Source: Balanoglossus misakiensis
Lineage: Eukaryota; Hemichordata
Length of the DNA: 64,000 nt
Direction: 5' to 3'
Assembly: GCA_040954595.2 (NCBI GenBank)
Contig: CM082590.2
Location: 2,914,001 to 2,978,000 of the forward strand
In this document: positions 55,901-64,000 of the stretch, one piece after another
How the letters are laid out: the number at the start of each line of letters is the position of its first letter
How positions within the stretch are numbered: the stretch's first letter is position 1
Notes under the pieces: generated by a model
Databases searched by the model: none
Told to the model about the DNA's origin: nothing
The model's input: the letters and a program-made list of their open reading frames with translations, nothing else
Program-made: the position numbers and the translations under genes

Positions 55901-58900
55901 TCGACGGATAGATGTAAAATGTCCACGGTTGCTTCCAAATACAGCCTCGTTTATTTACCGATTTCTGTTGTGATGCGCATAACACATATATAGGCCTATG
56001 CGCAAAAGAACGTTTTCCACTAGACTCTGTAGATCGACGGATAGCTGTAAAATTTCCATGTTTGCTTCCAAACAGCCTCGTTTATTTACGGAATTCTGTT
56101 GTGAGGCGCAGAACACGTAATAGACCTATGCGCATTAGAAAGTTTTCCACAAGACTCTGTAGATCGACGGATAGATGTAAAATGTCCACGGTTGCTTCCA
56201 AATACAGCCTCGTTTATTTACCGATTTCTGTTGTGATGCGCATAACACATATATAGGCCTATGCGCAAAAGAACGTTTTCCACTAGACTCTGTAGATCGA
56301 CGGATAGCTGTAAAATTTCCATGTTTGCTTCCAAACAGCCTCGTTTATTTACGGAATTCTGTTGTGAGGCGCAGAACACGTAATAGGCCTATGCGCATTA
56401 GAAAGTTTTCCACAGGACTCTGTAGATCGACGGATAGTTGTAAAATGTCCATGGTTGCTTCCAAATACAGCCTCGTTTATTTACCGATTTCTGTTGTGAT
56501 GCGCATAACATATATATAGGCCTATGCGCAAAAGAACGTTTTCCACTAGACTCTGTAGATCGACGGATAGCTGTAAAATTTCCATGTTTGCTTGCAAACA
56601 GCCTTGTTTATTTACGGAATTCTGTTTTGAGGCGCAGAACACATGATAGGCCTATGCGCATACGACATTTTTCCACTAGACTCTGTAGATCGACGGATAG
56701 TTGTAACATTTCCATGGTTGCTTCCAAACAACCTCGTTTGTTTACCGAATTCTGTTGTGATGCGCAGAACACATATATAGGCCTATGCGCATAAGAACGT
56801 TTTCCACTAGACTCTGTAGATCGACGGATAGTTGTAAAATGTTCATGGTTGCTTCCAAATACAGCCTCGTTTATTTACCGATTTCTGTTGTGATGCGCAT
56901 AACACATAGATAGGCCTATGCGCATTATAACGTTTTCCACTAGACTCTGTAGATCGACGGATAGTTGTAAAATTTCCATGGTTGCTTCCAAACAGCCTCG
57001 TTTATTTACCGAATTCTGTTGTTAGGCGCAGAACACGTTATAGGCCTATGCGCATTAGAAAGTTTTCCACCAGACTCTGTAGATCGAAGGATTTTTGTAA
57101 AATTTCCATGGTTGCTTCCAAACAACCTCGTTTGTTTACGAATTCTGTTGTGATGCGCAGAACACATATATAGGGCTATGCGCATAAGAAAGTTTTCCAC
57201 CAGACTCCGTAGATCGACGGATAGTTGTAAAATTTCCATGGTTGCTTCCAAACAGCCTCGTTTATTTACCGAATTCTGTTGTGAGGCGCAGAACACATAG
57301 ATAGGCATATGTGCATAAGAAAGTTTTCCACTATAGACTCTGTAGATCGAGAGATAGTTCTAAAATGTCCATGGTTGCTACCAAACACAGCCTCGTTTGT
57401 TTACAAAATTCTGTTGTGATGCGCAGAACACATAGATAGGCCTATGCGCATATGAACGTTTTCCACCATACACTGTAGATCGAGAGATAGTTCTAAAACT
57501 TCCATGTTTGCTTCCAAACAGCCTCGTTTATTTGCGGAATTCTGTTTTGAGGCGCAGAACACATAGATAGGCATATGTGAATAAGACAGTTTTCCACTAT
57601 AGACTCTGTAGATCGAGAGATAGTTCTAAAATATACATGGTTGCTTCCAAACAGCCTCGTTTATTTACCGATTTCTGTTGTGAGGCGCAGAACACATAGA
57701 TAGGCCTATGCGCATGAAAAACTTTTCAACTTTAGATCAACGGATAGTTCTAAAATTTCCATGGTTGTTTCCAAACAGCCTCGTTTATTTACCGAATTCT
57801 GTTGTGATGCGTAGAACACATACATATGCCTATGCGCATAAGAAAGTTTTCCACTAGACTCCGTAGATCGACGAATAGTTCTAAAATGTCCATGGTTGCT
57901 TCCAAACAAAGCCTGGTTTGTTTACAAAATTCTGTTGTGAAGCGCAGAACACATAGATAGGCCTATGCGCATATGAACGTTTTCCACTATACTCTGTAGA
58001 TCGAGAGATAGTTCTAAAATTTCCATGTTTGCTTCCAAACAGCCTCGTTTATTTACGGAATTCTGTTTTGAGGCGCAGAACACATAGATAGGCATATGTG
58101 CATAAGAAAGTTTTCCACTATAGACTCTGTAGATCGAGAGATAGTTCTAAAATGTCCATGGTTGCTTCCAAACACAGCCTCGTTTGTTTACAAAATTCTG
58201 TTGTGATGCGCAGAACACATATATAGGCCTATGCGCATAATAACGTTTTCCACTAGACTCTGTAGATCGACGGATAGTTGTAAAATTTCCATGGTTGCTT
58301 CCAGACAGCCTCGTTTATTTACCGAATTCTGTTGTAAGGCACAGAACACATAGATAGGCCTATGTGCATAAGAAAGTTTTCCACTATAGACTCTGTAGAT
58401 CGAGAGATAGTTCTAAAATGTCCATGGTTGCTTCCAAACACAGCCTCGTTTGTTTACAAAATTCTGTTGTGATGCGCAGAACACATATATAGGCCTATGC
58501 GCATAATAACGTTTTCCACTAGACTCTGTAGATCGACGGATAGTTGTAAAATTTCCATGGTTGCTTCCAAACAGCCTCGTTTATTTACCGAATTCTGTTG
58601 TGAGGCGCAGAACACATAGATAGGCATATGTGCATAAGAAAGTTTTCCACTATAGACTCTGTAGATCGAGAGATAGTTCTAAAATGTCCATGGTTGCTAC
58701 CAAACACAGCCTCGTTTGTTTACAAAATTCTGTTGTGAAGCGCAGAACACATATATAGGCCTATGCGCATAAGAACGTTTCCACTAGACTCTGTAGATCG
58801 ACGGATAGTTGTAAAATTTCCATGGTTGCTTCCAAACAGCCTCGTTTATTTACCGAATTCTGTTGTTAGGCGCAGAACACGTTATAGGCCTATGCGCATA

Positions 58901-61900
58901 AGAAAGTTTTCCACCAGACTCTGTAGATGGACTGATAGTTGTAAAATTTCCATGGTTGCTTCCAAACAGCCTCGTTTATTTACTGATTTCTGTTGTGAGG
59001 CGCAGAACACATGATAGGCCAATGCGCATAAGACATTTTTCCACTAGACTCTGTAGATCGACGGATAGTTGTAAAATTTCCATGGTTGCTTCCAAACAAC
59101 CTCGTTTGTTTACGAATTCTGTTGTGATGCGCAGAACACATATATAGGCCTATGCGCATAAGAACGTTTTCCACTAGACTCTGTAGATCGAGAGATAGTT
59201 CTAAAATTTCCATGGTTGCTTCCAAACAGCCTCGTTTATTTACCGAATTCTGTTGTGAGACGCAGAACACGTAATAGGCCTATGCGCATAAGAAAGTTTT
59301 CCACCAGACTCCGTAGATCGACGGATAGTTGTAAAATTTCCATGGTTGCTTCCAAACAGCCTCGTTTATTTACCGAATTCTGTTGTGAGGCGCAGAACAC
59401 ATAGATAGGCCTATGTGCATAAGAAAGTTTTCCACTATAGACTCTGTAGATCGAGAGATAGTTCTAAAATGTCCATGGTTGCTACCAAACACAGCCTCGT
59501 TTGTTTACAAAATTCTGTTGTGATGCGCAGAACACATAGATAGGCCTATGCGCATATGAACGTTTTCCACTATACACTGTAGATCGAGAGATAGTTCTAA
59601 AACTTCCATGTTTGCTTCCAAACAGCCTCGTTTATTTGCGGAATTCTGTTTTGAGGCGCAGAACACATAGATAGGAGTATGTGAATAAGAAAGTTTTCCA
59701 CTATAGACTCTGTACATCGAGAGATAGTTGTAAAATTTCCATGGTTGCTTCCAAACAGCCTCGTTTATTTACCGATTTCTGTTGTGAGGCGCAGAACACA
59801 TAGATAGGCCTATGCGCATAAAAAAAATTTCAACTTTAGATCAACGGATAGTTCTAAAATTTCCATGGTTGCTTCCAAACACAGCCTCGTTTGTTTACAA
59901 AATTCTGTTGTGATGCGCAGAACACATATATAGGCCTATGCGCATAAGAACGTTTTCCACTAGACTCTGTATATCCACGGATAGCTGTAAAATTGCCATG
60001 TTTGCTTCCAAACAGCCTCGTTTATTTACGGAATTCTGTTTTTAGGCGCAGAACACATAGATAGGCATATGTGCATAAGAAAGTTTTCCACTATAGACTC
60101 TGTAGATCGAGAGATAGTTCTAAAATGTCCATGGTTGCTTCCAAACACAGCCTCGTTTGTTTACAAAATTCTGTTGTGATGCGCAGAACACATATATAGG
60201 CCTATGCGCAAAAGAACGTTTTCCACTAGACTCTGTAGATCGACGGATAGCTGTAAAATTTCCATGGTTGCTTCCAAACAGCCTCGTTTATTTCCCGAAT
60301 TCTGTTGTGAGGCGCAGAACACGTAATAGGCCTATGCGCATTAGAACGTTTTCCACAAGACTCTGTAGATCGACGGATAGATGTAAAATGTCCACGGTTG
60401 CTTCCAAATACAGCCTCGTTTATTTACCGATTTCTGTTGTGATGCGCATAACACATATATAGGCCTATGCGCAAAAGAACGTTTTCCACTAGACTCTGTA
60501 GATCGACGGATAGTTGTACAATTTCCATGTTTGCTTCCAAACAGCCTCGTTTATTTACGGAATTCTGTTGTGAGGCGCAGAACACGTAATAGGCCTATGC
60601 GCATTAGAAAGTTTTCCACAAGACTCTGTAGATCGACGGATAGTTGTAAAATGTCCATGGTTGCTTCCAAATACAGCCTCGTTTATTTACCGATTTCTGT
60701 TGTGATGCGCATAACACATATATAGGCCTATGCGCAAAAGAACGTTTTCCACTAGACTCTGTAGATCGACGGATAGCTGTAAAATTTCCATGTTTGCTTG
60801 CAAACAGCCTCGTTTATTTACGGAATTCTGTTTTGAGGCGCAGAACACATGATAGGCCTATGCGCATACGACATTTTTCCACTAGACTCTGTAGATCGAC
60901 GGATAGTTGTAGAATTTCCATGGTTGCTTCCAAACAACCTCGTTTGTTTACCGAATTCTGTTGTGATGCGCAGAACACATATATAGGCCTATGCGCATAA
61001 GAACGTTTTCCACTAGACTCTGTAGATCGACGGATAGTTGTAAAATGTTCATGGTTGCTTCCAAATACAGCCTCGTTTATTTACCGATTTCTGTTGTGAT
61101 GCGCATAACACATAGATAGGCCTATGCGCATTATAACGTTTTCCACTAGACTCTGTAGATCGACGGATAGTTGTAAAATTTCCATGGTTGCTTCCAAACA
61201 GCCTCGTTTATTTACCGAATTCTGTTGTTAGGCGCAGAACACGTTATAGGCCTATGCGCATAAGAAAGTTTTCCACCAGACTCTGTAGATCGACGGATAG
61301 TTGTAAAATTTCCATGGTTGCTTCCAAACAGCCTCGTTTATTTACCGAATTCTGTTGTTAGGCGCAGAACACGTTATAGGCCTATGCGCATAAGAAAGTT
61401 TTCCACCAGACTCTGTAGATGGACTGATAGTTGTAAAATTTCCATGGTTGCTTCCAAACAGCCTCGTTTATTTACTGATTTCTGTTGTGAGGCGCAGAAC
61501 ACATGATAGGCCAATGCGCATAAGACATTGTTCCACTAGACTCTGTAGATCGACGGATAGTTGTAAAATTTCCATGGTTGCTTCCAAACAACCTCGTTTG
61601 TTTACGAATTCTGTTGTGATGCGCAGAACACATATATAGGGCTATGCGCATAAGAAAGTTTTCCACCAGACTCCGTAGATCGACGGATAGTTGTAAAATG
61701 TTCATGGTTGCTTCCAAATACAGCCTCGTTTATTTACCGATTTCTGTTGTGATGCGCATAACACATAGATAGGCCTATGCGCATTATAACGTTTCCACTA
61801 GACTCTGTAGATCGACGGATAGTTGTAAAATTTCCATGGTTGCTTCCAAACAGCCTCGTTTATTTACCGAATTCTGTTGTTAGGCGCAGAACACATGATA

Positions 61901-64000
61901 GGCCAATGCGCATAAGACATTTTTCCACTAGACTCTGTAGATCGACGGATAGTTGTAAAATTTCCATGGTTGCTTCCAAACAACCTCGTTTGTTTACGAA
62001 TTCTGTTGTGATGCGCAGAACACATATATAGGGCTATGCGCATAAGAAAGTTTTCCACCAGACTCCGTAGATCGACGGATAGTTGTAAAATTTCCATGGT
62101 TGCTTCCAAACAGCCTCGTTTATTTACCGAATTCTGTTGTGAGGCGCAGAACACATAGATAGGCATATGTGCATAAGAAAGTTTTCCACTATAGACTCTG
62201 TAGATCGAGAGATAGTTCTAAAATGTCCATGGTTGCTACCAAACACAGCCTCGTTTGTTTACAAAATTCTGTTGTGATGCGCAGAACACATAGATAGGCC
62301 TATGCGCATATGAACGTTTTCCACCATACACTGTAGATCGAGAGATAGTTCTAAAACTTCCATGTTTGCTTCCAAACAGCCTCGTTTATTTGCGGAATTC
62401 TGTTTTGAGGCGCAGAACACATAGATAGGCATATGTGAATAAGAAAGTTTTCCACTATAGACTCTGTAGATCGAGAGATAGTTGTAAAATTTCCATGGTT
62501 GCTTCCAAACAGCCTCGTTTATTTACCGATTTCTGTTGTGAGGCGCAGAACACATAGATAGGCCTATGCGCATAAAAAACTTTTCAACTTTAGATCAACG
62601 GATAGTTCTAAAATTTCCATGGTTGTTTCCAAACAGCCTCGTTTATTTACCGAATTCTGTTGTGATGCGTAGAACACATACATATGCCTATGCGCATAAG
62701 AAAGTTTTCCACTAGACTCCGTAGATCGACGAATAGTTCTAAAATGTCCATGGTTGCTTCCAAACAAAGCCTGGTTTGTTTACAAAATTCTGCTGTGATG
62801 CGCAGAACACATAGATAGGCCTATGCGCATATGAACGTTTTCCACTATACTCTGTAGATCGAGAGATAGTTCTAAAATTTCCATGTTTGCTTCCAAACAG
62901 CCTCGTTTATTTACGGAATTCTGTTTTGAGGCGCAGAACACATAGATCGGCATATGTGCATAAGAAAGTTTTCCACTATAGACTCTGTAGATCGAGAGAT
63001 AGTTCTAAAATGTCCATGGTTGCTTCCAAACACAGCCTCGTTTGTTTACAAAATTCTGTTGTGATGCGCAGAACACATATATAGGCCTATGCGCATAATA
63101 ACGTTTTCCACTAGACTCTGTACATCGACGGATAGTTGTAAAATTTCCATGGTTGCTTCCAAACAGCCTCGTTTATTTACCGAATTCTGTTGTAAGGCAC
63201 AGAACACATAGATAGGCCTATGTGCATAAGAAAGTTTTCCACTATAGACTCTGTAGATCGAGAGATAGTTCTAAAATGTCCATGGTTGCTTCCAAACACA
63301 GCCTCGTTTGTTTACAAAATTCTGTTGTGATGCGCAGAACACATATATAGGCCTATGCGCATAATAACGTTTTCCACTAGACTCTGTAGATCGACGGATA
63401 GTTGTAAAATTTCCATGGTTGCTTCCAAACAGCCTCGTTTATTTACCGAATTCTGTTGTGAGGCGCAGAACACATAGATAGGCATATGTGCATAAGAAAG
63501 TTTTCCACTATAGACTCTGTAGATCGAGAGATAGTTCTAAAATGTCCATGGTTGCTACCAAACACAGCCTCGTTTGTTTACAAAATTCTGTTGTGATGCG
63601 CAGAACACATATATAGGCCTATGCGCATAAGAACGTTTCCACTAGACTCTGTAGATCGACGGATAGTTGTAAAATTTCCATGGTTGCTTCCAAACAGCCT
63701 CGTTTATTTACCGAATTCTGTTGTTAGGCGCAGAACACGTTATAGGCCTATGCGCATAAGAAAGTTTTCCACCAGACTCTGTAGATGGACTGATAGTTGT
63801 AAAATTTCCATGGTTGCTTCCAAACAGCCTCGTTTATTTACTGATTTCTGTTGTGAGGCGCAGAACACATGATAGGCCAATGCGCATAAGACATTTTTCC
63901 ACTAGACTCTGTAGATCGACGGATAGTTGTAAAATTTCCATGGTTGCTTCCAAACAACCTCGTTTGTTTACGAATTCTGTTGTGATGCGCAGAACACATA
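46915..64000. repeat. satellite array, ~131-bp monomers, ~130 copies
   Basis: Continuous head-to-tail array from about 46,915 to the right edge. Each monomer contains GCGCAGAACACATAGATAGG, CCTATGCGCATAAGAA, GTTTTCCACTAGACTCTGTA, GATCGACGGATAGTT, AAAATTTCCATGGTTGCTTC and CAAACAGCCTCGTTTATTTA. Repeated landmarks are 130 or 131 bp apart (for example 53,644/53,774 and 54,830/54,960) or 263 bp for pairs. Two types differ at ACCGAATTCTGTTGTGAGGC versus ACAAAATTCTGTTGTGATGC and at GATCGACGG versus GATCGAGAG. Several multi-monomer blocks are duplicated with fixed offsets (1,600, 653, 1,186, 4,206, 4,858). The 60-107-codon frames are artefacts of the repeat. Confidence 0.97.

Noticed and set aside
46915-64000. 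Dozens of 60-107-codon frames with similar products (for example LPNSLVYLP and FSTRLCRSTDSS) as a protein family
   Set aside because: They follow the satellite period exactly, occur on both strands, begin and end at monomer landmarks and change frame with each 131-bp unit. They are translations of the satellite.
46915-64000. CRISPR array
   Set aside because: The whole 131-bp unit is repeated with no unique spacers, and the sequence is eukaryotic.

Overview
The window is eukaryotic nuclear DNA. It is AT-rich, short exons with GT/AG junctions are separated by kilobase introns, and most of the sequence is repeats and transposons. Calcium-binding EGF exons, CR1-like and L1/Tx1-like LINE remnants, TA- and TTAA-flanked MITEs and a very large OTU/CXC-encoding DNA transposon together suggest a marine invertebrate animal (deuterostome or lophotrochozoan). 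I cannot name the species from sequence alone.

Layout. Positions 1-5,520 hold arrays of a 116-bp tandem repeat inside a larger dispersed element, with one 1,582-bp duplication. From 6.2 to 15 kb there is a 139-bp triplication, one orphan terminal exon on the minus strand (7,589-7,836, with an in-frame stop), diffuse degenerate repeats, and a GC-richer stretch that could hold a promoter. From 15.8 to about 36.7 kb a minus-strand gene can be followed by splice sites and phase: a P/Q/A-rich exon, a run of cbEGF exons, a Q-rich coiled-coil exon, and a poly-Q last exon with a stop and AATAAA. One cbEGF exon (34,450-34,566) keeps its splice sites and phase but has lost two cysteines and gained a stop.

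The roughly 12.5-kb intron of that gene holds an 11-kb DNA transposon (about 22,772-33,752, short terminal inverted repeats, same strand as the gene). Its decayed coding region contains, in order, an N-terminal zinc-ribbon-like part, an OTU protease domain, a DUF6589-like region, a PIN/FEN-like acidic domain and a tesmin/TSO1-type CXC zinc domain. It was hit later by a LINE with a 14-bp target duplication and a poly-A tail, and by a 796-bp TTAA-flanked MITE. It also contains a CR1-like LINE remnant.

From 37 to 47 kb there are a tRNA-type SINE, a foldback MITE, two or three plus-strand exons that may encode a BEN-like domain, a 1.5-kb foldback element, and a candidate first coding exon on the minus strand near 46.1 kb. 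From about 46.9 kb to the end the window is one continuous satellite array of about 131-bp monomers (around 130 copies), with two monomer types and several recent multi-monomer duplications. The many small reading frames in it are not genes.

The most interesting items are the nested, fossil OTU/CXC transposon, the dying EGF exon, the MITE sitting in the splice donor at 36.53 kb, and the satellite with its overlapping palindromes.
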